Assembly: GCA_021792775.1 (NCBI GenBank)
Contig: JAJYTZ010000003.1
Coordinates: 1 to 57,990 of the forward strand
Length of the DNA: 57,990 nt
DNA from: Microcaldota archaeon
GTDB lineage: Archaea > Micrarchaeota > Micrarchaeia > Micrarchaeales > Micrarchaeaceae
Direction of reading: 5' to 3'
A model generated the notes under the pieces. The model did no database searches. It saw nothing but the letters and a program-made list of their open reading frames with translations, and had not been told where the DNA came from. Shown here one piece after another: positions 50,331 to 57,990 of the stretch. Position 1 is the stretch's first letter; each line of letters begins with the position of its first letter. The translations under genes and the position numbers were made by a program.

Positions 50331-50915
50331 TTAGATTTTCTTGCCTTTTTGATTCTTTTCCTCTTTCCGGCTGCCTTTTCTCTTTCGGATGAACAGATAG
50401 TACGATAGTGCGGTTATCACTACTACCACTACGGCGAACAGGATGATGTATTCTACAGGCAACCCTTTCGGCTTTGCGGACATTACCGTTATTCCTTTAA
50501 GCACGCCTGTCTGTATCACAGCTCCTCCCGGCGCTGTGATGTTTGACGCTTCGAGCGCCTGCGCTGTTCCCTGCCATGTGAGTCCCGGCTTGTCGTTTGA
50601 GGGCATATGCACAGTAAGGTTTATGGCGTATTGCTGATGCGGAAGTATTGTTCCGTTTGCAGGGAATGCTGTTATCGTTGGAGTCGTCTCATTCTTTATG
50701 CTGGAGGTTATCGCCGCCTTTATATAGAAGTTCATCGGTGCGCTTCCTCCGTTTACGATTGTATATTGAAGCGTCTGGGAAGAACCTAGGCTCACGTTGA
50801 AGTTTATCGGGCCTGCCACTTCCCCTATCTGTGCATGCGCTGCCACAAGCACCGTTGTGGAAAGGATGAAGATTAGGATTAACGCAATGTTTTTGCTGTT
50901 CCTTTTATGCATCAT
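50331..50915 (-). CDS. secreted Ig-like protein with C-terminal membrane anchor
   Basis: A 194-residue protein with a signal peptide (ALILIFILSTTVLVAAHAQ), a beta-sandwich outer domain with NFNVSLGSSQTLQYTIVNGG, PHQQYAINLTVHMP and sequons, one membrane span near 157-176 (YIILFAVVVVVITALSYYLF), and a basic cytosolic tail. It resembles NEW3/COG1470-type alpha-galactosidase-associated folds. It lies last in a run of surface genes and ParA and is convergent with pth2. Confidence 0.65.
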   Translation of the reverse strand: MMHKRNSKNIALILIFILSTTVLVAAHAQIGEVAGPINFNVSLGSSQTLQYTIVNGGSAPMNFYIKAAITSSIKNETTPTITAFPANGTILPHQQYAINLTVHMPSNDKPGLTWQGTAQALEASNITAPGGAVIQTGVLKGITVMSAKPKGLPVEYIILFAVVVVVITALSYYLFIRKRKGSRKEEKNQKGKKI

Positions 50916-50972
50916 TCAATCATTTCAGTTTGGGTTCAGGCAGAGAAAAAAACAAAAAAGGAGTACGGAGCT

Positions 50973-51473
50973 TTAGCAACTCGCGTACATCGTTATTGTC
51001 TGTGTGTATGTGCCTGAGGCTTGACCTCCCGGTACTTCCATTCCAAAGTAAATGGAGTTGCTTCCGCCGAAAGGCACCAGTATCGCTGTGTTTGCGGCAG
51101 TTGTCGAAAGCGCGTTCCCGGCGAATGTGGATAGAGAGGTCGGATTCCATGTGGAGTTTGACACTCCGAAATGCAGCCCTGTGGCAACCCAATTCCCTCC
51201 GCTTACGAATAGGTATGAGTTCACGTTGCCGTTGGTGTCTGTCCCATTAACAAGCACGTTGTCAGCGTAGTTAGAGCCAGGAGGAACAGAACCGAATGTT
51301 ATTGTGTTGGGAGTTGCTGATAGATAGCATGTTGACGGCACAACCACATTGGCATTCACATTCTGGTTTGGCGAAGTTGCATATGCGATGTTCTGATGCA
51401 AAAAGAGCATCGAAAAGAACACGGCTGTTAGCATCATTATACCGGCTATGCGCCAAGTCAAGTTTCTGTTCAT
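50973..51473 (-). CDS. small secreted protein
   Basis: A 166-residue protein with a signal peptide (IAGIMMLTAVFFSMLFLHQ, cleavage near AYAT) and a mature part starting NVVVPSTCYLSATPNTITFG followed by SVPPGSNYADNVLVNGTDTN and ending TQTITMYASC. The two cysteines may pair. Similar short secreted proteins with 'CY.S..P..I.FG...PG' occur, as I recall, in other DPANN genomes; function unknown. No C-terminal anchor. GTGAT precedes the ATG. Confidence 0.6.
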   Translation of the reverse strand: MNRNLTWRIAGIMMLTAVFFSMLFLHQNIAYATSPNQNVNANVVVPSTCYLSATPNTITFGSVPPGSNYADNVLVNGTDTNGNVNSYLFVSGGNWVATGLHFGVSNSTWNPTSLSTFAGNALSTTAANTAILVPFGGSNSIYFGMEVPGGQASGTYTQTITMYASC

Positions 51474-51533
51474 AGTATCACGTGTAATTTGAACACATCC
51501 GTTATTATAGGTTGTTATCAGCGCAGGAATGAT

Positions 51534-52355
51534 TTATATACCTTTCTTTCGCCATTGGTTTCTTCCTCTTTTGAATATTCCGGAGAAGAGGCTATAGAGA
51601 TTGCCCTTTCTCGTATCTATGGATTTGGCGTTTCTCTGAACGGAACTATTGTCCCGCGTGTAATCTTCAGCTATCCTATTTATGCTTCTCGAGAATGGGA
51701 TGTTGCAGTATAGGAGCACGGCGGGTATGTGCGTGCCTATGCTGGCTAATACGCGCTCATCTTCCGCTATGACTCCGTATATTCTGCCTTTGTACTCGGC
51801 GCGTATCGCCCTTTCGCTTATCTCGTAACTCTTTCCCCTCTTTTTGTTGATGACCAGTGAGTGATGTTTGTTTATACGGTCGATTCGCTCTGATATCTTA
51901 AACGCGCTAGTGCAACTGGGCAGGTCTGGTGTGGTAACAATCATCGCATCGTCTATAAGCACATTTGCTATCTCTTTCGATGCCGGACCCGGAGGGGTAT
52001 CGATTATAACAAAATCATATGCGGCCCTTTCTATCTCCTTTTTGAGCTTGTGCGCGCCGAGTTCTGTGAGATTGTACTGCGGAGAATCTATTGACCCTTG
52101 CATAACATGCAGCCCTGAAGGCGCATGCACAGACACGAACTCTTTCATCCCCTTATGGCCATTCAGGAATGCCTCTACCCCGTCTCCAGACTCGTGCATT
52201 CCCAGATGTATTCCTACCGACGGATTTGATGTGTCAAGATCAATCACCAATACCTCGTAGCCCGTAAGCCTTAATGAGACCGCCAAGTTTACGGCTATCG
52301 TTGTCTTGCCTACCCCTCCCTTCTGCGACATTACGCCAAGTATCTTAGACCTCAT
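51534..52355 (-). CDS. ParA/MinD-family ATPase
   Basis: A 273-residue P-loop protein with the deviant Walker A KGGVGKTT (12-19), VLVIDLDTSNPSVGIHLGM and FVIIDTPPGPASKEIANVL. ParA/MinD proteins position DNA, division sites or surface organelles. The C-terminus (GIFKRGRNQWRKKGI) is basic and could touch DNA or membrane. No ParB or MinE gene is next to it. It overlaps the end of the 672-residue surface protein gene (ATGA), implying tight co-expression with a membrane protein. Confidence 0.88.
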   Translation of the reverse strand: MRSKILGVMSQKGGVGKTTIAVNLAVSLRLTGYEVLVIDLDTSNPSVGIHLGMHESGDGVEAFLNGHKGMKEFVSVHAPSGLHVMQGSIDSPQYNLTELGAHKLKKEIERAAYDFVIIDTPPGPASKEIANVLIDDAMIVTTPDLPSCTSAFKISERIDRINKHHSLVINKKRGKSYEISERAIRAEYKGRIYGVIAEDERVLASIGTHIPAVLLYCNIPFSRSINRIAEDYTRDNSSVQRNAKSIDTRKGNLYSLFSGIFKRGRNQWRKKGI

Positions 52356-54370
52356 CGATTATCGCCCCTTTTTATCCTTTCTTTAATGCTGGCAAGCTCC
52401 CCGACATGCCTTCTTGCTGCCATTCGCATCTCAATCTTCTTCACACTTATCGATATTACGGCAATAATCAATAATGTTCCTATTATGTATATTATACTTT
52501 TAGTGTTCCTAAAGCCAAACTGGCCTAATGTATTTCCTTCAACTACTGTTGTAGGGACTGAGGAAGGCGGCGCAGCCGGAGTGACAAATAAGGGCACGGA
52601 AGCCCCCTGTACGGAACCGTTCGTGCTCACCTGCAGAAAGTTTTGCAGAGTTCCGGTCTGGTTGCCTATACTCTCGATAAAACTCACATGTATGAGATTG
52701 TCTGGAGCTGCTAGCACTCTCTGTGAGCTGTTTAAGACTGTTGTATTGGACGAAGCGGTGTATTCGAAATCGATGTTTTGCGCAGATGTCCCGGTATATA
52801 GCGCTAATACCTTTATTGTTATGGTTGAATTCGGATGTGCAAGCGGCGCTGATACGCTAATGATTTTGAGCACAGCTGATTGCGGCGCTGCAGATTGGAA
52901 TACAAGATTGGCAAGAGCGCCGACAGATTGGATGTTGCCAGGTCTCATTACCGTAAAGTATGCATATATCTTCTGTCCCTTCTGCAGGTACGGTATATGC
53001 CATCTTATGCTGAAGTTTCCATTGCTTCCATTGACAGAATTCGGAAGGCCGTAAGCATTTATCTGGGATGTGTTTGAGGCGAGCGAATATGGGAGGTATG
53101 TCTCTATGTTGGAATTGTTTATAGGGGTGGAATTTGGAGCGGTTATCTCTATTATCCCATAAGCTTCATTTGTCCCGTTCAGAAGGTTTACCTGAGTGGT
53201 GATGCGGATGCGCGATGCAGAACTGTTCTGCACCTGATACATTATGAACTCGCTCTGCCTGTTAGACAGCCCGCCGGAGCTTACTGTCAGGTTTATCGGT
53301 ATTATTTTGCTGCCTGAGATGTTGTGCGGGGAAAACGCAAGGTGCACAGAGGCACTCCCTTTAGGGGATAGGGATATGTTGCCTGAAGATATCGAAAGGA
53401 AACTCCTTGCTGAGTTAGGTATGGATATGTTTATCTGTTCTGTCGAGTTGCCGGTATTCTTTATCCGCAAATCCGATATGAGCGGCTCTCCATTGTTAGA
53501 GAGTATGTAGACTGGGGCAGATTGCACCTCTACAGAGGGCTTTGAGGCAGGAGTGGTAGGGAGGGGTATGATTGTGGGCGCCGTGCCACTATTCTGGAGT
53601 ATTGAGTATGAGACGTTATAGTTTGCGGTGCGCTTCGTAATCCCTATAGAGTTGTAGGATATGTAAAGAGTAAGCCTGTAATTTCCAGGCATTGCACTTA
53701 TGTTGTTATGCTCTGAGGAAATGTTTTCTGTCGAGCCCTGCCCCGCCATGGGCCCTATCGGTATCTGTGCGGAGTAGTTTGCGGGGCCTGTAATCTTCCA
53801 ATGCGCTGTAAGATTGGATGCAGAATATCCGCCATTGTTTATTAAATCGATATAGAAGTATACCGGAGAGCCTTTGTATACGGAGGGTACAGAAAGGCGG
53901 TTTATACTTATGTTTGCGGATCCCTCGATCTTGAATGTGACTGTGTAATTGCTTGTTGAGTTTGTTGCGGGGTTCTTTATCAATATGTAGCCTGTCTCTG
54001 TACCGCTCTTAAGCAGAAATGAATTGAAGGAAAGCGGATGCACAGCAAGGTTTTCTGCGGATGAGGTAGAGATGTTGATGCGTACTGTGTTCGCTGAGTC
54101 TGATGGGTTGTAGAAATCAGCATATCCTTGCAGGCCTGTGGCGTTGCATGAAGCTGTGCTCACTATTGTGTAGTTGATTATGATGTTACCTATCTTGGGA
54201 TACAGAGATGATGGGACAAGCCTTGCCTTGAATGGGCATGAGACGATAACGTTTGCTGTAATGCGGTTTACCTGGGATTTTGTTATGTTTGTCACGCCGG
54301 CAAGAAGAAGAGATATCAAGAGTGTAAGGGCTACCAATTCCTTTATATGTGTGCCCGTTTTGCCGTGCAT
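52352..54370 (-). CDS. large surface protein with repeated Ig-like folds and C-terminal anchor
   Basis: A 672-residue protein: signal segment ALTLLISLLLAGVTN, several beta-sandwich domains with many sequons (NTGNSTEQINISIPN, FSPHNISGSKIIPINLTVSS, NIDFEYTASSNTTVLNS), a span near 625-645 (IIYIIGTLLIIAVISISV), and a basic tail with RMAARRHVGELASIKERIKR inside the cell. The domains look like COG1361/NEW3-type folds. GGATG precedes the ATG. Its last codons overlap the ParA gene, so its cytosolic tail is a candidate partner for that ATPase. Confidence 0.7.
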   Translation of the reverse strand: MHGKTGTHIKELVALTLLISLLLAGVTNITKSQVNRITANVIVSCPFKARLVPSSLYPKIGNIIINYTIVSTASCNATGLQGYADFYNPSDSANTVRINISTSSAENLAVHPLSFNSFLLKSGTETGYILIKNPATNSTSNYTVTFKIEGSANISINRLSVPSVYKGSPVYFYIDLINNGGYSASNLTAHWKITGPANYSAQIPIGPMAGQGSTENISSEHNNISAMPGNYRLTLYISYNSIGITKRTANYNVSYSILQNSGTAPTIIPLPTTPASKPSVEVQSAPVYILSNNGEPLISDLRIKNTGNSTEQINISIPNSARSFLSISSGNISLSPKGSASVHLAFSPHNISGSKIIPINLTVSSGGLSNRQSEFIMYQVQNSSASRIRITTQVNLLNGTNEAYGIIEITAPNSTPINNSNIETYLPYSLASNTSQINAYGLPNSVNGSNGNFSIRWHIPYLQKGQKIYAYFTVMRPGNIQSVGALANLVFQSAAPQSAVLKIISVSAPLAHPNSTITIKVLALYTGTSAQNIDFEYTASSNTTVLNSSQRVLAAPDNLIHVSFIESIGNQTGTLQNFLQVSTNGSVQGASVPLFVTPAAPPSSVPTTVVEGNTLGQFGFRNTKSIIYIIGTLLIIAVISISVKKIEMRMAARRHVGELASIKERIKRGDNR

Positions 54371-54567
54371 ATTGCTGCATCCCTTGTGCTTTTTTTATTT
54401 TTAGTGGCATCCTTCAGCCTGAAACAGTATGGGCTTCCCAAACAACAAAAAGTATGGTTAGTGTGGGATGGAAAAATAAATATACCTTTGTGCCGGAATC
54501 CCATTATATAGCGAGATACGCCAAAATCAAGTTAGGGTGGAAAGAAATTAGGTAAGTTTTCCGCGTT

Positions 54568-56013
54568 TTATTGCTCCCGCTCTTTCGTGATCTGTCTCCT
54601 GTCCTCCTTGCCTCTTGAGGCTGACATTAGCATTGCAAGCACCAGCATCACGGCTGAGGCGATGAATGCAGTATGCAGGCCATTCATAAATGATGCATCA
54701 ACAGACGCCGACAATCCGCCAATTTTCGTGCCCAGGAATATTGATAGCACATCTGCCCTCGGGATTGAGACTGATATTGCCGTAAGGGCAATAACGAAGC
54801 TCATTACCATCCCCACATTTCCGAATGTCCTGTTTATCCCTGATGCCATCCCGTACTTGTCATGCGGCGCGTTCGCCATTATCGCACTTATGTTTGGAGG
54901 GAAGAACATTCCTAAACCTATTCCAGTTATGATAGTGATTAACGCAACATAATATATGGGCGATACCGGGTTCAGTAGAAGTATGTATGATGTGTATCCT
55001 ATAAGCATAATGAAAAGTCCGGCGGTGGCTGGCAGCCTTGAACCTATCCTATCTGAAATTCTTCCCATCTTTGGACCAACGACCGCACCGAGTGCATAGC
55101 CCGGAAGGAGATAAATGCTTGCTAAGAACGGACTGAGGCCTCTCACCCCCTGAAGGTAGAGGATAAGGATGAAAAGGACTGCGAAGCTCGCTGTGGATTG
55201 CAGCATGCTTGCCAATACCGAGAAGCTGAAGATTCTGTTCTTGAATATCCGGAGGTCTATTACCCCAAAGCTTATCTCTTTTTCCCTGAGGATAAAGAGC
55301 GCAAAGAAGATCGATGAGGCTACCAACATAAGCAACGCATTCACATCGATTCCGGAGTAGATTGAGTGTACCGCCATTATTGTGAGTATGAAAAGTCCGG
55401 TTCCGAGAAGGAAAGAGCCAATGAGGTCGAACCTTTCCTTTATCTTCTCCCTTACGTCACTAAGGCGTTTCATGCTTATGGGAAGCAAGGCGATGCCTAT
55501 AGGCACGTTTATCAGGAAGATGAGCCTCCAGTTTATTGTCGTTAGCAACCCTCCCAGGAAGATGCCCATTATAGAGCCGAGGTTCCACCCCAGCGCGGTA
55601 TAACCGAAGGCCCTGCCCCTTTCATGCGGCTCGAAGTTATCCGATACCACAGCAGTGCTCGATGTGCTGAGAAGCGCTCCTCCGACCGCTTGTACCGCTC
55701 TAAACCCGATGAGAGAAAGAATGTCAGGAGAGAGTCCGCATAACGCGGAGCCTATAACGAATATAGCAATTCCGTAGTTGTACATCTTTGCGCGTCCAAA
55801 TTTGTCACCTAACTTCCCGACTTGCGTGGACAGGACGGTTATAACAAGGATATACGCCATTATTATCCAGATTGAGGTTGCTACACCGGCATGCAGGTTC
55901 AGGTCTATGGTAGGCAGAGCGAGGATGACGATGGTAATGTCTATGGCAGACATCAATACGCCTATCACAAGCACTGCAAGGATTTCCTTCTTCTTTGTTT
56001 CTGAAGAGACCAT
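54568..56013 (-). CDS. MFS drug exporter, 14-span DHA2 type
   Basis: About 481 residues from the ATG at 56011-56013, with fourteen hydrophobic spans and MFS signatures: SAIDITIVILALPTIDLNLH, VGKLGDKFGRAKMYN (loop 2-3), GFRAVQAVGGALLSTSSTAV and LGWNLGSIMGIFLGG (motif C region). It is of the EmrB/QacA class, exporting drugs or metabolites in exchange for protons. The substrate cannot be told. No regulator of the TetR or MarR type is adjacent. Confidence 0.88.
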   Translation of the reverse strand: MVSSETKKKEILAVLVIGVLMSAIDITIVILALPTIDLNLHAGVATSIWIIMAYILVITVLSTQVGKLGDKFGRAKMYNYGIAIFVIGSALCGLSPDILSLIGFRAVQAVGGALLSTSSTAVVSDNFEPHERGRAFGYTALGWNLGSIMGIFLGGLLTTINWRLIFLINVPIGIALLPISMKRLSDVREKIKERFDLIGSFLLGTGLFILTIMAVHSIYSGIDVNALLMLVASSIFFALFILREKEISFGVIDLRIFKNRIFSFSVLASMLQSTASFAVLFILILYLQGVRGLSPFLASIYLLPGYALGAVVGPKMGRISDRIGSRLPATAGLFIMLIGYTSYILLLNPVSPIYYVALITIITGIGLGMFFPPNISAIMANAPHDKYGMASGINRTFGNVGMVMSFVIALTAISVSIPRADVLSIFLGTKIGGLSASVDASFMNGLHTAFIASAVMLVLAMLMSASRGKEDRRQITKEREQ

Positions 56014-56065
56014 AGAATAGCCTTTATTACAGTGTAGATATGAAAAACAGGTTATAACTCTATAT

Positions 56066-56263
56066 TTACTGGAATGGTTTTGCTTTCCGCGACCTTCTCT
56101 TTTTGCTGTACAGAACATCCAGGAACTTCTTCTGACCTTTGCTCCATGTTTTGTTGTCCGTCTTCTTTACGTAGTCGGAATACGCATCAATGTACTCGAA
56201 ATTGTTTTTAAGATTGCGGGCTTTTGCCTTCTTCAGACCGGTTAGAATACTATTTTGTTTCGT
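56066..56263 (-). CDS. small basic protein without a standard start
   Basis: An open frame of about 65 codons follows the nucleotidyltransferase-like gene with a 14-base overlap and reads NSILTGLKKAKARNLKNNFE, YIDAYSDYVKKTDNKTWSKG and QKKFLDVLYSKKRRSRKAKP. The composition looks coding and the position suggests a partner gene, but no ATG, GTG or TTG exists in frame; ACG or ATT would have to serve, or the gene is broken or made by frameshift from its neighbour. Unrecognised. Confidence 0.4.
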   Translation of the reverse strand, partial: TKQNSILTGLKKAKARNLKNNFEYIDAYSDYVKKTDNKTWSKGQKKFLDVLYSKKRRSRKAKPFQ

Positions 56264-56873
56264 CTAATCCACCCAATACCTTCCTTACGGTTTCTCTCTT
56301 TACGCGGAGTTCCAAGATGAATTCGTTCAGCCTCTTTGCATCAATATATGCCTTAAAGATATTAAAAATGTATCGTGCGTCTTCATAATCCTTATCGCTG
56401 CCGAGCCACAGCTTGAATGCGATTTGTAGTTCTATCGGAGAGATGGACATCGAGTATTTGCCATTAAATGTGACTTTAACCTTGCTGTCCATGGTATGTT
56501 TGTCGAGAGGTTTCTTGACGAACTTCATCTCGAAATTAGGTGCCCATGTTCCCTTTTCGGCGTATCTGAGAGAGGATCCCTCGGAAAGTAACTCATATGC
56601 GTCTTTGGCGCCCTCTACGTTATTTACCGGTTCGAACCCGCTTTTGAGAAGCCTAGCGTGTAACTCCCGGATTTGCTTTAGGCTCATTCTGTTTATTAGT
56701 ATATCAATGTCCTCTGTGCCTCTTATCCTTCCAAAAAAGATTGCGATATAACCGCTAACTATTACATAGTCGACATTGCCCATCGCCGCAATGAACTTGA
56801 TGACCAATTTGTCTAAGGCGTTTATCCCTTTTTGATTAAGTACTATGCTGCCTTTAGAGAATCTTATTTCCAT
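56250..56873 (-). CDS. nucleotidyltransferase-fold protein (AbiEii-like)
   Basis: A 207-residue protein with YVIVSGYIAIFFGRIRGTED and IDILINRMS, a G(S/G)-x(n)-DxD nucleotidyltransferase pattern, followed by a helical domain (ELQIAFKLWLGSDKDYEDAR, RLNEFILELRVKRETVRKV). Such folds occur in AbiEii/MenA-type toxins and in minimal nucleotidyltransferases. Here GYIAIFFGR replaces the common G-G/S-x-A and the catalytic pair DID is kept. A small ORF overlaps its end; together they could be a type IV-like toxin-antitoxin pair, which is a guess. Confidence 0.6.
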   Translation of the reverse strand: MEIRFSKGSIVLNQKGINALDKLVIKFIAAMGNVDYVIVSGYIAIFFGRIRGTEDIDILINRMSLKQIRELHARLLKSGFEPVNNVEGAKDAYELLSEGSSLRYAEKGTWAPNFEMKFVKKPLDKHTMDSKVKVTFNGKYSMSISPIELQIAFKLWLGSDKDYEDARYIFNIFKAYIDAKRLNEFILELRVKRETVRKVLGGLDETK

Positions 56874-56928
56874 GACTGACTAAATGATTATAAGATTATA
56901 AATACTAGCCGGCATGGAAGGAGTTCCC

Positions 56929-57504
56929 CTATCCCTTGCCAAGAAAGTTGTCCTCGATTATTTTCGATATCATGTGTATCGCGCAGATGTGCGCTTCTTG
57001 TATTATTGAAGTTCGTGAGCTCAATACAGTTATGTCACACATTGGATCTGCCATCCACGCGAGGTTTCCTTTCTCGCCGGTCAGCGTAACGAGCTTGCAC
57101 CCTATCTGTCTCGCAGATTCCATTGCGGCTATCACGTTCTTGGAATTTCCGCTTGTCGAGATGCCTACCACAACATCCCCCTCTTTTGCGAGCGCCTCGA
57201 CCTGCCTTGCAAATACCCGTTCGTACGAGTAATCGTTAGCTATCGCCGTAGTTATAGAAGAATTAGAAGTAAGGGCGATGGCTGGCAGGGCCCTTCTTTC
57301 TGCCTCAAACCTTCCAACAAGCTCTGCAACAAAATGCTGTGAGTCGGCTGCGCTCCCCCCGTTTCCCATACAGAGAATCTTTCTGCCAGACCTTAGCGCC
57401 TCTGTCATCACATCAGCAACTCTGAGAATATGCTGAGGAGAAAGGCTAGACCTGGCCCGATTCCCGTCGTCTATATATAAGCTTATTTCTTTTGGGTCGT
57501 TCAT
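56929..57504 (-). CDS. gmhA: sedoheptulose-7-phosphate isomerase (GmhA-like SIS protein)
   Basis: A 191-residue SIS-domain protein with CMGNGGSAADSQHFVAELVG (about 45-64), RALPAIALTSNSS, DVVVGISTSGNSKNVIAAME, TLTGEKGN and IQEAHICAIHMI. It would make D-glycero-heptose-7-phosphate, a first step to heptose-containing surface glycans. No other heptose genes are in the window, so another phosphosugar substrate is possible. GGT lies upstream of the ATG. Confidence 0.88.
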   Translation of the reverse strand: MNDPKEISLYIDDGNRARSSLSPQHILRVADVMTEALRSGRKILCMGNGGSAADSQHFVAELVGRFEAERRALPAIALTSNSSITTAIANDYSYERVFARQVEALAKEGDVVVGISTSGNSKNVIAAMESARQIGCKLVTLTGEKGNLAWMADPMCDITVLSSRTSIIQEAHICAIHMISKIIEDNFLGKG

Positions 57505-57883
57505 TTACTTACCTCGCATTCACATTTCGTTCCTTTGAAGGACATGCATAGCATTTACGCCGGTTTTGGTTTTTGGACAATCGTGTTTCTATACACCTTG
57601 ACATATATATGCTTTTTGTGACTTGTCCTCACTCCATATAAGTAGCGCGACTGGGGTGGATGGAGGCAATTCAAACTGTACCAAGATCAACAAGAATGAT
57701 TTGCCTATAGCTGAAATCGCGTTCGGATCGGCAAACACTTGCCCAGTCAGACAAGGGCTTGGAAAATGGATAGTGTCGGTGTTGCCCTTCCCTGAAAACG
57801 CTCTGGTGCTAAAGGGAACATAGATGTATGCGGTAAGGACAGTTCAACCATTCCTTTTTATCTTTTTTTATGCAATTAGTATT
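57505..57883. other. gene-free stretch, possible non-coding RNA
   Basis: A TATA-like catatatatgc (about 57601-57611) is followed, about 255 bases later, by ctttttatctttttttatg (about 57855-57872), which could end a transcript. Between them AACTGT (near 57678) could pair with ACAGTT (57839-57844), and AAGGGC (57754-57759) with GCCCTT (57784-57789). I looked for SRP RNA and RNase P RNA hallmarks and found none. A 66-codon frame from TTG 57623 is open but unrecognised. Confidence 0.3.
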
Positions 57884-57990
57884 ATGAGTAGCGTATTGGC
57901 TGAGGAGTATGCGCGTGCATACAAAATGTCCCGTCAGAGGAAAGATGAGTCAGCTGAGATCTCAAGAAGAATAAAGTTGATAGAGCGGGA
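57884..57990 (+). CDS. partial hypothetical protein, cut by the window edge
   Basis: An ATG at 57884 opens a frame that runs to the end of the window (35 codons): MSSVLAEEYARAYKMSRQRK, then DESAEISRRIKLIER. The strongly charged, helical start does not identify a family. A T-rich, TATA-like run lies 12-30 bases upstream. Confidence 0.45.
   Translation, partial: MSSVLAEEYARAYKMSRQRKDESAEISRRIKLIER

Noticed and set aside
57640-57870. SRP RNA or RNase P RNA in the final gene-free stretch
   Set aside because: The domain IV loop of SRP RNA and the conserved P4 sequences of RNase P RNA could not be found.
1-57990. CRISPR array or rRNA operon
   Set aside because: No regularly spaced repeats of 24-40 bases and no rRNA hallmarks were seen in the window.

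Overview
The window reads as a chromosomal segment of a small-genome DPANN-type archaeon. The information-processing genes are purely archaeal: prefoldin, aIF6, PDCD5-like protein, L31e/L39e/L20a/S19e, L7Ae/S28e/L24e, L10e, MCM, aRF1, Pth2, and diphthamide and deoxyhypusine synthesis. CarS, FtsZ, an S-layer protein and the AglB/STT3 oligosaccharyltransferase are also present. Many small secreted threonine/serine/asparagine-rich proteins and a pilin with the signal core QSAMEYLTTYGW point towards the Micrarchaeota/ARMAN side. That placement is an inference from gene content; no 16S rRNA gene is present.

Layout. 1-760: a cut-off gene, an operator-like cluster of inverted repeats and a broken wHTH/HicB chimera. 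800-4500: ribosomal/aIF6/prefoldin operon and a membrane protein, both behind the same 20-bp palindrome. 4600-10550: a small conserved protein, aminotransferase, ADP-forming acyl-CoA synthetase subunits, a tail-anchored wHTH protein and a beta-CASP RNase. 10550-14200: deoxyhypusine synthase, LamG pilin, FtsZ, NTF2-like protein. 14300-19700: L7Ae-S28e-L24e, a zinc-ribbon micro-protein, a TnpB element, methionine sulfoxide reductases, L10e and Dph2. 19780-27730: glutamate dehydrogenase, MTA phosphorylase, presenilin-type protease, MCM, MetRS and two little-known genes. 27990-29700: tandem toxin-antitoxin pairs bounded by tRNA-Asp 3' fragments, then tRNA-Asp and an intron-containing tRNA-Tyr. 29790-36810: a membrane-embedded tandem AAA+ ATPase, RPA-like protein, rhodanese, dead transposase, tRNA-Leu, SerRS, aRF1. 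36860-46870: secreted and surface proteins, dead RelE and transposase pieces, a third toxin-antitoxin pair, S-layer protein and AglB. 47230-57500: SpeE-like protein, CarS, a DUF4143 ATPase, Pth2, a surface-protein/ParA cluster, MFS exporter, nucleotidyltransferase-like protein and GmhA-like isomerase. The last bases start another gene.

How genes fit together. Aminotransferase, glutamate dehydrogenase and the ADP-forming acyl-CoA synthetase would together turn amino acids into acids with ATP gain, suggesting peptide fermentation. The S-layer protein, rich in N-glycosylation sequons, lies next to AglB. MTA phosphorylase, deoxyhypusine synthase and a SpeE-like protein all touch polyamine chemistry, although the SpeE-like protein lacks some usual motifs. 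Translation starts show a repeated GGTG or GTGGT motif a few bases before the start codon, which helped to choose starts, including a TTG.

The most unusual items are the tRNA-Asp-flanked mini toxin-antitoxin cassettes, the polytopic membrane double-AAA+ protein, the surface-protein operon with a ParA/MinD ATPase, and a TnpB element whose right end supplies a start codon to the downstream gene.
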